Shown here: positions 49,241 to 59,698 of the stretch, piece by piece | Position numbering within the stretch: position 1 is the first letter of the stretch | How the letters are laid out: every line of letters starts with the position of its first letter | Source of the DNA: Inonotus obliquus | Taxonomy: Eukaryota; Basidiomycota; Agaricomycetes; Hymenochaetales; Hymenochaetaceae | Length of the DNA stretch: 64,000 nucleotides | NCBI GenBank assembly: GCA_032164295.1 | Contig: JAJHTX010000007.1 | Coordinates: 1,710,501 to 1,774,500 of the forward strand | Direction: 5' to 3' | Notes under the pieces: model-generated | What the model saw: only the letters and a program-made list of their open reading frames with translations | What the model was told of the DNA's origin: nothing | Databases searched by the model: none | Translations under genes and position numbers: made by a program

Positions 49241-49699
49241 ATGACTCCTCAGGTAGCCAACAGTTTACCGACCTTGAGTGTGGACTGACATTAATATCGA
49301 GGTGGCCTGAAATGCAGAGTATTGGATTCCAACACACCTGAGTCGCATAGTACTGTACATCAGCAATAACCATATCCAAAACTTACAACCATACAGAACT
49401 GGGTATCGAATACGTTAATTTGAGAAATAATGTAAGCCAGCTCTGCCCCACATCATTATCTTTATAGTAGGAAAAGTGCAAGATGGCGTACCGTACCGTA
49501 GGTAGAGTGGGAGGACGAAGGATCGATATTAATGTCTGCGGAAGTTGCCGCCAGTTCAAACTTGGAGTACGTCCATACTTGGCACCGACTCTTGCTTCAC
49601 CACACTCACACTCGCCTGATTATCATACCAGAAAGATCACCTCCATCTTCGATCTAGGGCAACTGCGCACGGTTCTCTCTATCTGGTGGATTGTATCTC

Positions 49700-50880
49700 T
49701 GTATGATGGCATGGATATTTGATTGAATATGAACGAGGTGACATGCAGCTATACTGCATTACAAACACACTATGCCAACATTTACGCCACCGAACAGCTT
49801 TTCGTAGTTAGTACTGCTCAAAGGTTCGACGTCAGCGATCGTGGGCCAAGGTCAAGTGAAGAGAACTATGGTGGAAGCGCAGTGGATGATCGCGGTAAGG
49901 GTGAAGTACCCGAACGAATCAGGACTGGGATCTCTTCGACAATGGAGGGGAAAGTTAGGTCGTGCCCGATCAGCTTGTAGAAGACCTGGTAAGTAGTGCG
50001 TATGAATGAGCGCACGAGGAAACCATCACCCTTTGCTATTAAATTTGCCGGCCCGGGGCCCGGAAGGCTTGTAGAAGAATTTAGTGAGTCTGAAGGCGTG
50101 AAAGGTTGGGTTCCCGTGAGATGCTTGGATGTCGCCATCCGGCACGGAATGGCTGCTTGCAAGAGACGCCTGATATCAAAGTTGCTAACAAGGTCACTCC
50201 TGCGGGAGCGTGCAGACGACGAAGAGATGGAAGTGGGACGGCTATGAGAGCCCGAAGAGGTATGTGTTGGTATGCGCAGGGTCACGCCGCGATGCGCGAC
50301 CGCCCGTTGGATAGGTATCGTTGTACTCAGCATATGAAGGTAGTCTCCGTGGCCATGGAATTCCGCCGGTGAAGATAACTTTGGAGACTTGCGCAATAAA
50401 CCCTCGCCTTCTCTTCCTTCTTCACCGTTGTCCGCACTCGCTGGCCATTCTTGTCCAACGGCGTGGAGCTTCAAAAGGGGTTATCCGTCTCTTTCGAGCA
50501 GCGAGCTTCCATGAAGTATATCAACGACGTGCACACATCCTCCATGGCATCAGCAAAGCACGAAACGGCACAACTTACTTCAAACGTCGTCCACAATAGT
50601 GCACTTGGTTCTGTCAAGTTGCCTGCCTCGTGCTTTGCAGGGGCCGTCGTCGGTATCTTGGGTCTGTAGAACTGGCATGATATTGCTACATACTCTTTAC
50701 TGTTGCGTAAAGATGGGAGGCGAGCCATGTAAATGAGGCAACTCGTCGGACTTGGGATAATATGACATAACACGTGGTTGCATACACATACTGACTCACT
50801 CGGACTTGCTGATCCTTACTTGGGCTTTTGTATTTTGAAAACATTTTGATTTTCTCTCAAGACTGTATACCAAAACTACC
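49700..50880. repeat. Duplicated 1.1-kb module, copy 2
   Basis: Second copy of the 47.4-48.5 kb module, same orientation, joined directly to the end of unit 3. Keeps the 35 bp missing from copy 1. Confidence 0.75.
49866..50444 (-). CDS. Open frame in duplicated module (hypothetical)
   Basis: A minus-strand frame of about 190 codons is uninterrupted: KSPKLSSPAEFHGHGDYLHM, then Ser-rich HSRPTSISSSSARSRRSDLV, SNFDIRRLLQAAIPCRMATS, and FLVRSFIRTTYQVFYKLIGH and PSIVEEIPVLIRSGTSPLPR. In copy 1 the frame is preserved in two pieces, interrupted by the 35-bp difference. First in-frame ATG is at MLSTTIPI. Plus-strand frames in the same region are also partly open, so the coding strand is uncertain. 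No domain recognised. Confidence 0.3.
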   Translation of the reverse strand, partial: PASADNGEEGREGEGLLRKSPKLSSPAEFHGHGDYLHMLSTTIPIQRAVAHRGVTLRIPTHTSSGSHSRPTSISSSSARSRRSDLVSNFDIRRLLQAAIPCRMATSKHLTGTQPFTPSDSLNSSTSLPGPGPANLIAKGDGFLVRSFIRTTYQVFYKLIGHDLTFPSIVEEIPVLIRSGTSPLPRSSTALPP

Positions 50881-51182
50881 CGCTCAGTTGCATAGACAGG
50901 CGTTCTTCCCGATAACGCAGTGAAGAGGCTGATGGTGTCAAAGCTTAACGGACTGGGCAACAGTCAAAATAATAATAGAGAAAGAAACAATATGGGACGA
51001 ACACCTCTCCTTGACCTGTTCACAGCTTCGACAATAACAGCATTTCCTCCAAGTTGTAATGATCTTTTTGGATACGATTATGGAACTGTGATTAGAATTC
51101 AATTGCGGCTGGAGATGGGCTATGCATCTGCTGAGCATTGAAGCCTACTCATTACTACAGAGCTTTCATAATCGTTGATGGT
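50881..51182. other. Unique sequence between array and LINE
   Basis: No ATG-initiated gene or repeat recognised. Confidence 0.4.
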
Positions 51183-51195
51183 AACACCTGTACTC
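51183..51195. repeat. Left 13-bp target-site duplication of the LINE
   Basis: AACACCTGTACTC, identical to 52,281-52,293 after the poly-A. Confidence 0.9.
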
Positions 51196-52280
51196 CCCCC
51201 CAACGAGCGAACTCCCCTCCACTGCTGCGCTACTCGAGAAGGCAGTCGACAAACTCCTATCCTCCTGGAACGGCGAAATCAGCCATTCCACAGACAACAG
51301 ACCACAGTACCTCGGCATCAATGGCCCTGCCTCGAGGAAGCCCAGAAAACTACTGAAACTCGCCCGGCGCCGAAAGGACATTGCGCGCGTCGCCCAAGTA
51401 CTATGCAACGCCGGTCCGTTTGGCGGCTTCTTCAAACGGCTCCCCAGGGAACACCGCCTACAACGCGGCATCACCATCCACTGTCGCTGGCACAACCACC
51501 CCCCATGGCCAGTACAATCCCCAGCACACATACTCGGCGGATGCGAGGTCCTGGCTAGGACGCTAAACTGGCCAGACACCACGCGTCCGCCTGCACACTA
51601 CACCGAATGGGCCGAGGATAGAAACCTCGGACCCCTTGCGGACTGGCTGAAGGAAACCACACCTTTCTTCATCACGGACCGAGCCTCCGCCGAGGCCATA
51701 GCCTCGGCGTACGCGCGGATGGAAGAAGAGGGCCTGGACACTCGCGACGACCACATAGACTTAGGGATCGCACGCAACTACGCTCAAGAGGAACTGGGAC
51801 CAGAGGCGGAGACGCCTCTGGAATGGGCACGGCAACTCACAAGGTCAGATTCTTAATTGTTTATGACTCGGTTTTGCTTCCCCCCCTCCCGTTAATACTA
51901 CTCCCCCCACACTCCTATCTAACCTGTTTCCCTTACTTTTTCGTACTTTCCAATTTTCTCTAAGTCGTATGTTTATATGATTATGACCGGCCCTAAACAA
52001 ACTTGACCGAAACGGGCAATTTTTCGTAAATAACTTTATTAGGCTTACTTAAGTCTACAGTAAATACATTCAAAATAGTTTCTGTTACTCCTTCTAATTC
52101 CCCTACCTCCCCAGCGTCGCGCCCTTTAGTCCTTTCTTTAGAGCACCATACTACTACCTTTCTCTCTGCTTTTCTTACTTCACCACTCTTAGAGTTCACA
52201 CCACCACGTAGATTTAGTCTGCCGCGCACTTGTAACTAGAATTACTGACGCGCGTAATAAATACATTTAAAAAAAAAAAA
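51196..52280 (+). mobile_element. 5'-truncated non-LTR retrotransposon (LINE) with poly-A
   Basis: About 1.09 kb between 13-bp duplications, ending in an A-tract (about 52,269-52,280). The 5' part codes for the end of a LINE ORF2; the 3' UTR is about 400 bp. The hallmarks (5' truncation, poly-A, long target duplication) are all visible. Confidence 0.9.
51198..51856 (+). pseudogene. LINE ORF2, C-terminal fragment
   Basis: Open frame with no start of its own: LPSTAALLEKAVDKLLSSWN, RKLLKLARRRKDIARVAQVL, FGGFFKRLPREHRLQRGITI, HCRWHNHPPWPVQSPAHILG and GCEVLARTLNW, then LGPLADWLKETTPFFITDRA. The region after the RNase H part of Tad-like LINEs has this look (a Cys/His cluster ending A-H-I-L-x-x-C, then LADWL). 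The stop is at 51,854-51,856. The reverse transcriptase itself is absent. Confidence 0.7.
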
Positions 52281-52293
52281 AACACCTGTACTC
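52281..52293. repeat. Right 13-bp target-site duplication of the LINE
   Basis: AACACCTGTACTC follows directly on the A-tract. Confidence 0.9.
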
Positions 52294-52840
52294 TTATCAG
52301 GCTGTTACTGATGCAGTTGTCGTCGCCGCAGGACGTAGAAGTGGCACGACGCGCTGCCGATGCAAACAAGCGATTTTATGCAATGTACACAAATACAGCT
52401 CGTCTACTATGCAACATCGTTTCTTATCTATCAGCAGCAGTAATTTATTGGCACTACCTGCAACTTGCGAGTACTCCTAGTTCTCGTAAAATCAGGATCC
52501 ACATCCCGCCTCGCTCAGGAAATCAGTCTCCAGTGTCCCAAGGGTCCCGGTCGCGAGGCTTGCCGTGCTTGTCTCTACATGGCTACATGGTGGTGACGTT
52601 CAACCAGCGCTGCGCCTCGCAAAGCATGTTATCTAATTTTGCATCTGTCACAGTCACAGACGTTTGACCTATTAGCAATGTGCTTTCCAAAAATAAATGC
52701 TGGTAGATGCAATGGTGCCACTTTGCATCAAGCTACAAGCCATATAAATGCCCTCCCTTGGTCCCAGGTATTCATCTGTTAAGTAACAACGTACACTCCA
52801 AGCATCCACCAATACTTCACTGCTGCTTTCCAATACATCA
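52294..52840. other. Unassigned sequence downstream of the LINE
   Basis: An ATG-initiated open frame of 118 codons (52,311-52,667) exists but has no recognisable domain. The LINE inserted about 20 bp upstream of that ATG. Left unassigned. Confidence 0.3.
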
Positions 52841-53542
52841 ATGCCTATAAACATTAAAGAAGGCCAGGAGGTTATTGTTCAGGAGGCGGTGATCGAGCAG
52901 TGTCCGTAATTATCCCAGTTTTCCTACTTTGAATAGGGGGCTAACATACCACCTCAGTTGCTGATCAGGAGGGCTGGGTCTATAGTCCACCAAAAGACCA
53001 ACCTTTCACGTGTAAACTTCAAACCCGAACTGAACCCAGTGAAACAATAGTTACACGCGGGACAAAGCCTGATGAAGCTATTGAAAAGCTCTTCGAGGAG
53101 GTACTTACGAGAGACTTGCTTTTGGGCCACATCATTGCATGTCTGTATCACCTCAGTTTCTCCTAATTTGAATAGGGGTTAACGTGCCACTTCAGATGCC
53201 GATCGCAAAGACTATAGCTTTTTTATTTCTCGCAGCACGCATTATGTGCTTTCATTGCTGAATAGAGCTGATGGCATGACAGTATCGAGGAAGGTGGTGC
53301 AAGATAGCGAATACAGCAGTCGGAGGAACCCGGAGAAAGGGAGGAAGGAGAAAGCTAACAATATGAGAATATTAATGATTGTAAAAGCCCAAGAATTGAA
53401 GAAAGCTATTGAGAGGTTCCACAATATGGTGGTTTTGGAAGAAACTGGAGAACTGGCACATACTAATTCACATCCGATACTTCCTTTTAAGGTGGAGAAA
53501 AACCATACGGAGGACTTGGTGAATTTCAATCCCAACCAGTGA
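52841..53542 (+). CDS. Unrecognised three-exon gene with two homologous introns
   Basis: ATG at 52,841 begins MPINIKEGQEVIVQEAVIEQ. Intron 1 (52,902-52,957, 56 nt) and intron 2 (53,141-53,195, 55 nt) are alike: both end TTTGAATAGGGG.(C/T)TAAC.(T/G)(A/G)CCAC(C/T)TCAG and both begin GTC(C/T)GTA. Exon 2: FADQEGWVYSPPKDQPFTCK, TRGTKPDEAIEKLFEEVLTR, DLLLGHIIA. Exon 3: YADRKDYSFFISRSTHYVLS, MRILMIVKAQELKKAIERFH, NMVVLEETGELAHTNSHPIL, ending FNPNQ, stop TGA at 53,540-53,542. The frame is open through both splices in the same phase (1). Exons 2 and 3 also start alike ((F/Y)AD). About 195 residues, no signal peptide, charged and helical. Function unknown. Confidence 0.5.
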
Positions 53543-53990
53543 TTGTATTAGGTACATTTTTTCTGACCCTATCATACACATGGTCGATAAGGCTTGCATT
53601 AATATAAGTACTATGATGGGATGCAGGGGTGTGCTGGCCACGTAAACGTAAATTACAGTCTGCACATACAGAAAAGTCTAGAAAATAAGCTCAAATGTCT
53701 CTCTCACAATCCCACTCGGTCCCCTGGCGGCCCAATAGTAGTACTATGTAGTAGCCCTCGTTCTCTTAATTGTCAAATATTAATGGGAGATGTCGAACTC
53801 AGATTTCAGAATGGCCGGGTGATCCGATTGTCTGTAGACCTCCCCTTCCCATGAATGTTTACCACTTGTACCTAGTCCTGTAATGTTTGAAAAGCCAGGC
53901 CTAGGTTGACTAGCACTGATTTACAACAGCACCTGCAGGCTGCCAGGCCAGAGGTCCAAGACCTTGAACAGCTGGTGCAGACAGAAAGGT
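53543..53990. other. Intergenic, nothing recognised
   Basis: No supported gene; short open frames only. Confidence 0.4.
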
Positions 53991-54626
53991 GCCCGACCGA
54001 TGCCTCGTGTTGGAAGTAGCTTTACCAATGCCTCGTATCTTGTCTTGCCCTGGACTACGCAGAAGGGTCATAGTTTTTTCTCATTATTTTCAGTTGCTAG
54101 GTGGAGGAGTACTGAAAGAACTGGTTCGTAGACGTGTCTATTATCAGGAGTAACATACACGAACCTCCCCAACTTCCATCCTCATTCTTGTGTACTTCAT
54201 GTTCAAAATTGTGCCCGAATTCATTCACTACAACTGAAATGAGAGCTTGGAATCTGCAAATGTGGAGCAAGGACGAGCAGGACGCACTTTCTTCGAGCTG
54301 GTCCAATAAACGTCATTCGCGCTCTTTAGTAAATTCAGGCAAACGGCTTGTACAGCTTGAAACATGCCTAGGGCAAAGAGGTAGGCGTGCGCGCAGGTTA
54401 AGGAGCAGTGGGTCAATGGCCTTGATATCCCGAATCCTTGAATTCCACTCTGCTTAAGCTTTTTTTGAGATAGCTTTGCAATATTGTCTTGAAGATCGCA
54501 TCCCTCTTTACTATACTGAGAATGTGCCCACCGTATCTGAGACAATAAGCCTTCATTCCTACTAAGTAATAATGAACATGAACTGATACCAACATCGATA
54601 ATAATGTGAGTAATCCCTTGCTGCAT
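53990..54626 (-). pseudogene. Diverged copy of the array gene A/B family
   Basis: Outlying paralogue. Exon 1 includes SRNEGLLSQIRWAHSQYSKE (compare RWNEGLLSGTRW of gene B), PLTHCSLTCAHAYLFALGMF and NLLKSANDVYWTSSKK up to a GTGCGTCC donor. Exon 2: FQALISVVVNEFGHNFEHEV, HKNEDGSWGGS. Intron 2 begins GTATGTTACT and ends CACCTAG. Exon 3 meets TGA after STENNEKKL, beyond which the frame still resembles the family (VVQGKTRYEALVKLL). Not recognised by function; probably inactive. Confidence 0.45.
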
Positions 54627-55008
54627 TCCCTTTCGGCGTGCTTCTCTTTGAGATAGTGATAGTGCAATACATGATAATTCGTCAATGTAATTTACCAACC
54701 AAGAAGGTCGAGAGACGCTTGTTAGAATAATCGTGATGCTTCAACAATACAATAATTGTTTTGATAACGATGGAAGGATCGGAATGGAAGTAAATTGGGG
54801 AAGAATTCCGAGTCGGCTAAAGCCGGCATATATGCGTCGGGGTAAAGTACAGAGGCAAAGTAAGAAAAGGGTGAAACGCGGCTGGGATCAGGGAACCAGT
54901 AACAAATGTCGAATAGTGGAGAAAGACGAAGGTGTATAGAAACAAGCACGTAATGCAGAAGATAGACGAAATAACGCATACTGTCATCTCACCGGTCAAA
55001 CAGTGGAT

Positions 55009-55716
55009 CTAGAAATTCATTCGGATGCCAGCCGCTGCCTCGACACGCTTTACTTCTTCTAAGAGCGCATCCCGACCCTCTTCAAGCCATTTGCAATATT
55101 CGACCGCACGAAGGAGCACGCCACTCTTTCCCGCAGTAGGTCGACCCTTTCCTTTAGCGCCACTCCCCTTTGGTCGCCCTCGTGTTGGCATGCCAGTCCC
55201 GGGAGGTGCACCAGCTGGAGCAAGTAAATTCGTGAGCTGAGCATAACCGTCGCGGATCGCGTTTCGTCGTTTCTGCTCGGACATAATATGATTCATACGC
55301 TTCTGTTGTTCGTCAAGAAGAGGTCGTTTTTTGTACACGTTTGGCGAGTCCAGAGCTTTTGAGTTCGAGGATGGTGAACGCTTGCGCCCCTGAGGCTTCT
55401 GTTGCGAAAGGGGCGGTGCAGAGACCTCTGTGCTTGCAGACGAAGGAGAACCTGAGTCCGGCTGATTCGAGGCAGCCTCGGGAATCTCTGGCAGTATGCC
55501 CAAGAATGAATCCTGAGAAGGTAGAGGCGGTGGCATGATATTCTGCTGGGCGAGCTTGCCAAAGAGGTCGGTGTCGAAGTCCCAGTCATTGAAGTTATCA
55601 AGGAAGCCAAATATGTTGTTCGTTTCGGAGGCAGAAAAGAGCTCTGATGAAGGGGGGACTGACGGAGGGTCTGGAAAAAGTGCGGGATCGTATGCGAACT
55701 GGAAATCCGACGACAT
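55009..55716 (-). CDS. Basic helix-loop-helix transcription factor
   Basis: Single-exon nuclear DNA-binding protein of 235 residues. ATG at 55,716: MSSDFQFAYDPALFPDPPSV. The first 110 residues are acidic and Pro/Ser-rich (possible activation region: FGFLDNFNDWDFDTDLFGKL). A basic segment GRKRSPSSNSKALDSPNVYK-KRP leads to the bHLH: RMNHIMSEQKRRNAIRDGYA with the E-x-K-R-R basic motif, helix 1 QLTNLLA, a long loop containing RGRPKGSGAKGKGRPTAGKS, and helix 2 VLLRAVEYCKWLEEGRDALL. The 30-residue Gly/Lys loop with an AT-hook-like RGRPKG is typical of fungal Ino4/Mlx-like bHLH proteins. E-box binding (CANNTG) follows from the basic residues. Ends at 55,009; no leucine zipper beyond helix 2. Confidence 0.9.
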   Translation of the reverse strand: MSSDFQFAYDPALFPDPPSVPPSSELFSASETNNIFGFLDNFNDWDFDTDLFGKLAQQNIMPPPLPSQDSFLGILPEIPEAASNQPDSGSPSSASTEVSAPPLSQQKPQGRKRSPSSNSKALDSPNVYKKRPLLDEQQKRMNHIMSEQKRRNAIRDGYAQLTNLLAPAGAPPGTGMPTRGRPKGSGAKGKGRPTAGKSGVLLRAVEYCKWLEEGRDALLEEVKRVEAAAGIRMNF

Positions 55717-55980
55717 GGTGGGGGGATGATGATTGAGGGAGGGGCAGGTGTATGGCTGTAGGAAAGCTTCACTCTACCGGCTATTCCGGGTCTCGTGGTG
55801 ACCGGTGATGATGATGATTTAGACACAATCTCGTCACACCGTAACCGTTACAGTACGTAAGCGCCTACATTCTCACGCCTCTTACGACTTCGTTATCCAG
55901 TGTCCACGTCCTCCTTTTCCACCTCCATCTTCTTGTTCGTCCTTACCTTCTACGTCTTGCCATCTCCTTCGAGTCTGCTC
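55717..55980. promoter_or_regulatory. Divergent promoter of the bHLH gene and the Red1-like gene
   Basis: About 260 bp between divergent starts. Contains an imperfect palindrome GTAACCGTTAC at 55,841-55,851, which includes a Myb-like CCGTTA. Functional role is a guess. Confidence 0.3.
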
Positions 55981-58900
55981 ATGCTAGCGTACCAAGCAAT
56001 GGCGCAAGATGTCCGACCAATCAATCCTGACAATCATGGACTATCAACGCCAACCAACAACACGACGCCCATAGTACAACCCCTGGTATCAGCCGAGTCG
56101 CGAGCTGACGACGTCTCGTCTCTTCGGGCTAAAGCATTATTAACGCGACGCCCGAAACGTCGGAAGGATTCTATATTCACCGCCCTCGCACCGAGTGATT
56201 CTCTGCCTCTACGCCCTATTGCCCATGATAGCAATAGTTTTCTTCTTGACTACGGATCTGAACCGACAGAGGAACGAGATGCAAAACCGACTCTCCCTTT
56301 GGTTGCGGAAAATGGAGATCGACCGATGCCGCAATTCACTGCAGAGACAGAGATAAAGGAGGAAGGTGAAATTAGTGATGAGGAACCTAGGGCCTCATCG
56401 ATTGCTTCCTCAAGTTCTCCGGTCGATGGTGTGAGACATCCTGATCACAAATCGAATGTTTCTGCACTAGCCCAGGCTGCAGCTACTTCAAGGGTTCGAA
56501 TTAAGAGCGATCCTGAGATCTCGCCGGCGATTTCTTCCAATGGTCGACACCCGATGCAATCAGCGACAAACCAGGTTCATGATATCTGGAATAGCTGGGT
56601 CCCCTCCGATGATCATGTTCGACCAGGTTTAAAGAGTGAGTCCTTTCCTAGGTTTCGCACTGTATTGGCTCAAACTCCCGTCAGTGAATATGGACCAGTT
56701 CAATCTGGTCAAAGAACTTATCCTCGACCTTCTGGGCTGGGGAGTATCCCCAGAGTACCTTGTCGATTGTGGCCTGACTCGCGAAGCGGTCTTTTATACA
56801 TTCATGGAGCTGAATTTGAAGCTTCCCCAAAACCTGGACGTCAGCGGTCTCCTCCCTTCGCCTCCTCGTGATGATATTACTAGCAACATTGATCACCGTT
56901 CAACCCGGGTCTCCGAGAACAGCAAGGACAATACATCGCCTTTGAGTCTCTCACAATCCGAAGCTTTGCCTCGGCATGTGCGTAAGGCTTCCCTTAGTCA
57001 TCCTCTCCCACCAAAGCCTCAAGGCCCACCTCCTTCGACTTCTCCAACAGCATCCACGACGATCATGCAACGGATTCAGCAAAGCGGACAGAACCTGAGT
57101 GACATGGAAGCCCAGAAAAGGCAAGAACTGCAGGCAAGGAAGGCCGTCCTTGCTTCCCGTCGGAAGAAGGCTGTACAAAGTTTGCCCGCTGAAGCTTCTA
57201 CTCCATCGACATCAACTACAACACCTACTGCCGTGCTTGATGGCCTGATCGTCGATGAACCCGAACCAGTCGTTCCGGCAACTGCTATAGATGATTTCTT
57301 GAAGAGTATGATGGAAACCACCGCGACACCATCTCATCCTTCAACTCCCCCCCTTATACCCAAAGCAAGAACTCTCAGCGGGGGAGTGCCTCTTGGTGTC
57401 GCTTCACCTGTAAACACTCTCGCGAGCGCGGTAAAAAGGAGTCCGGTTACTTCGGTGTTTCCGTTTAACGCTTCCGTGGATGTCGATTCGACGGGTCTGG
57501 AAAGCTTTCAAGGTCAGTCGTTCCGTCCAAAATTCGGAGTTGCTGTTGGTGACACTTTAATAGTAGCACCTGCTTCGATTAGCGGGGAAACCGCAGGGTC
57601 AGGTGACTTGAGGATACTTCCTCGTCACAACATCGCACCCCAGGTTTCAACTCAATCGTCAAGCGATAGCACGCCATCCGCTGTATCTCTTCATGAGCAG
57701 AAAGACACTTTCGCCTCATCAGCATTCACGCAAGCATCAAATAGTAGACGCGGGACAAAGCGTCCTGTGGCTATGGACTTCGTCGATGTCGAGCACCACC
57801 CAACCTCCGTTCAAGGGAGCACGTCCATGCCAGCTCCCCCACCATTTGTGCGCCGGAAGATGGGTGGCTTCGCTGGGTTGGGTGGGCATAAACATAGGAA
57901 ATGCGTGATTGATTTGAGCGATAGCGAAGATGACGATTGTGATGAAACCGCAGATGAAAAGCGAGTTCCGAGGAGTGATGAAATTTCCACGTCATCAAAG
58001 TCGAACACACCGCGTACTGCCCTAACGCCTGGCCCGCGCCCGCCGACTACTCGTCCTTCCAGCACCGCCGGGATAGTACCGTCCAAATCGGCTTCTCCCG
58101 GTTTATCACCAGAAGCACTTGAAGAGAAAGAGAAGCAGATAAAGCAAATGCGGGAGGCTATTGCTCGAAGGGAACAGGAACGACTACGAAAACTTGTAGA
58201 GGTGAGTCTGTGTTGCTGTTATCTATCTCCGTAGTTGTAGCGCAGGTTGGGTGGAGGCCGTTTTTGCATTAACCACGATGTGAACATAGAAATCTCGGAC
58301 ACCAGTCGTGACCCCACCACCGCCATCGTCCTCGAGTTCGACCTCGGCCCTCGCTCGAACCGAGCCTTCAACATCGATGTTTTATGCTAACGCGGAAGAG
58401 TTTGACACGCAACTACCTGCATCTACCTCCTCTGAATCTGTCGGCCGACCATCCCGTTCGGAATCCTCTTCCTTTAGCGACCGTGCAGACGAGGACATCG
58501 TCATGCAGACTCTGGAGCCGACAAGTTCGTCGTCCTTTCGTAAGATACTCTCAACTAAGCTAACATTTGGAAGGTTCAACATCAACCATTGAGTCGACAT
58601 TGTCAACTCCCACTGGTTCAACTTCTCGGTTTCTCCGGAATGCACCGGCGGTCTGATTCGTTGCTTTATTGCAGACATCAAGTCAAACGTGCTCGAGCAC
58701 TCCATCACGGGAGAACTTGGCAAGTGCTTGTTTCCTTCTGATCCAGTTGGTCTTGATTGAAATCTTGCTATTGTTAGTTTTAACAGTGGAAGCGCAAGAA
58801 GAATTTGGGGCAAGATAGTCGTTCCATTTCATCCATACTGGCAGTGAAGATATACCCTGACTGAGGCTCCGTTTGCTTTTCCTCCCGACCTGGGTATGCC

Positions 58901-59698
58901 TGTGATCCGACTTCCGAATTTTCGACTCCTCTATTGTTTAGGCTAGACAGAGCTTTTTTGAAGACAGAGATTCGGACGTGCCGGTAGACGTAGCTGGTCC
59001 GGGTACGTCATCGGCGGAGGTACGTCATTGAAGACGGAGAGTTCGTCTCTGCAAGAGAGCTTGCTCACCACAAATTCCCCTTAGGTCGGCGCCTCATATA
59101 AGAGTACACTGTATTCTACGTATAACTCTCCTTTTTATTCTTACCCTTTGCTTCGCTCTCGTTCTCAACTAGTAGTAGATTCTGCACCAGAGACGCTTGT
59201 ATCGTATAGCTCTTCTCTTCTTCCTTCCTCTCCTGGTTGTTTCAAAACTGTGGTTACGATTCCCGATCTACGACCACTGAGGATGACTGTTATGTTACGG
59301 TTGGCAGGGAATGACATGGACCGCAGAGTTTGTCAGTATGAGGTTCCTGGCGGTGGCATGTGTCGCGACGAGACATGCACAGACCTACATCTGGGTGAAA
59401 TGGAACCTGACGGTACGCACATTTCAACATGATGGCATTGGTTTGCTCACTGGTCGTTGCCTTATCCTATTACCCCATTTGCCTTTCATTTTCGATAGAT
59501 CACGAAACAGCTCGATATCTCCGCGAAGTGATGCCCGATATCCTTCAAACGTTCACTGAAGCAGATATTGCAGATCAACTTGTTCAAACTCGTCAAAATC
59601 AATCCGGGCTTATGAGGACCTCTAGTCAACCTGGCGGCGCGGACTCGCTAGGAGACAGGGTTGTAGACACGATCACGGCACTTGTTTCGGGACGATGA
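55981..59698 (+). CDS. Red1/ZFC3H1-like zinc-finger protein of nuclear RNA surveillance
   Basis: Probable homologue of fission yeast Red1 and human ZFC3H1, scaffold of the MTREC/PAXT complexes that feed nuclear RNAs to the exosome. ATG taken at 55,981 (MLAYQAMAQDVRP) or 55,999; the hydrophobic in-frame extension from 55,900 is probably 5' UTR. The N-terminal 220 residues are disordered. Exon 2 (from about 56,685): MDQFNLVKELILDLLGWGVS, PEYLVDCGLTREAVFYTFME. A long Ser/Pro-rich middle ends in EKEKQIKQMREAIARREQER (coiled coil). After further small exons, YKSTLYSTYNSPFYSYPLLR and the zinc finger CQYEVPGGGMCRDETCTDLH (C-x8-C-x4-C-x3-H) match the ZFC3H1-type finger. Ends with RYLREVMPDILQTFTEADIA, stop at 59,698. 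Middle splice sites (58.2-59.1 kb) are only partly resolved. Confidence 0.75.

Larger units (their letters stand above)
45640..49560 (-). repeat. Tandem repeat unit 3 of the accessory array, enlarged by an inserted module
   Basis: Carries module C (about 45.8-46.14 kb), gene A (46.46-47.1 kb) and gene B (48.62-49.24 kb), as in units 1 and 2, but a 1.1-kb module (47.40-48.48 kb) separates A from B. Less similar to units 1 and 2 than they are to each other. Confidence 0.65.

Noticed and set aside
52311..52667. ATG-initiated 118-codon frame next to the LINE
   Set aside because: No domain or homologous copy within the window; could be a chance frame.
37850..54700. CRISPR array or rRNA/tRNA genes
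   Set aside because: Repeats are kilobase-scale tandem units without short spacer structure; no tRNA or rRNA signature was found anywhere in the window.
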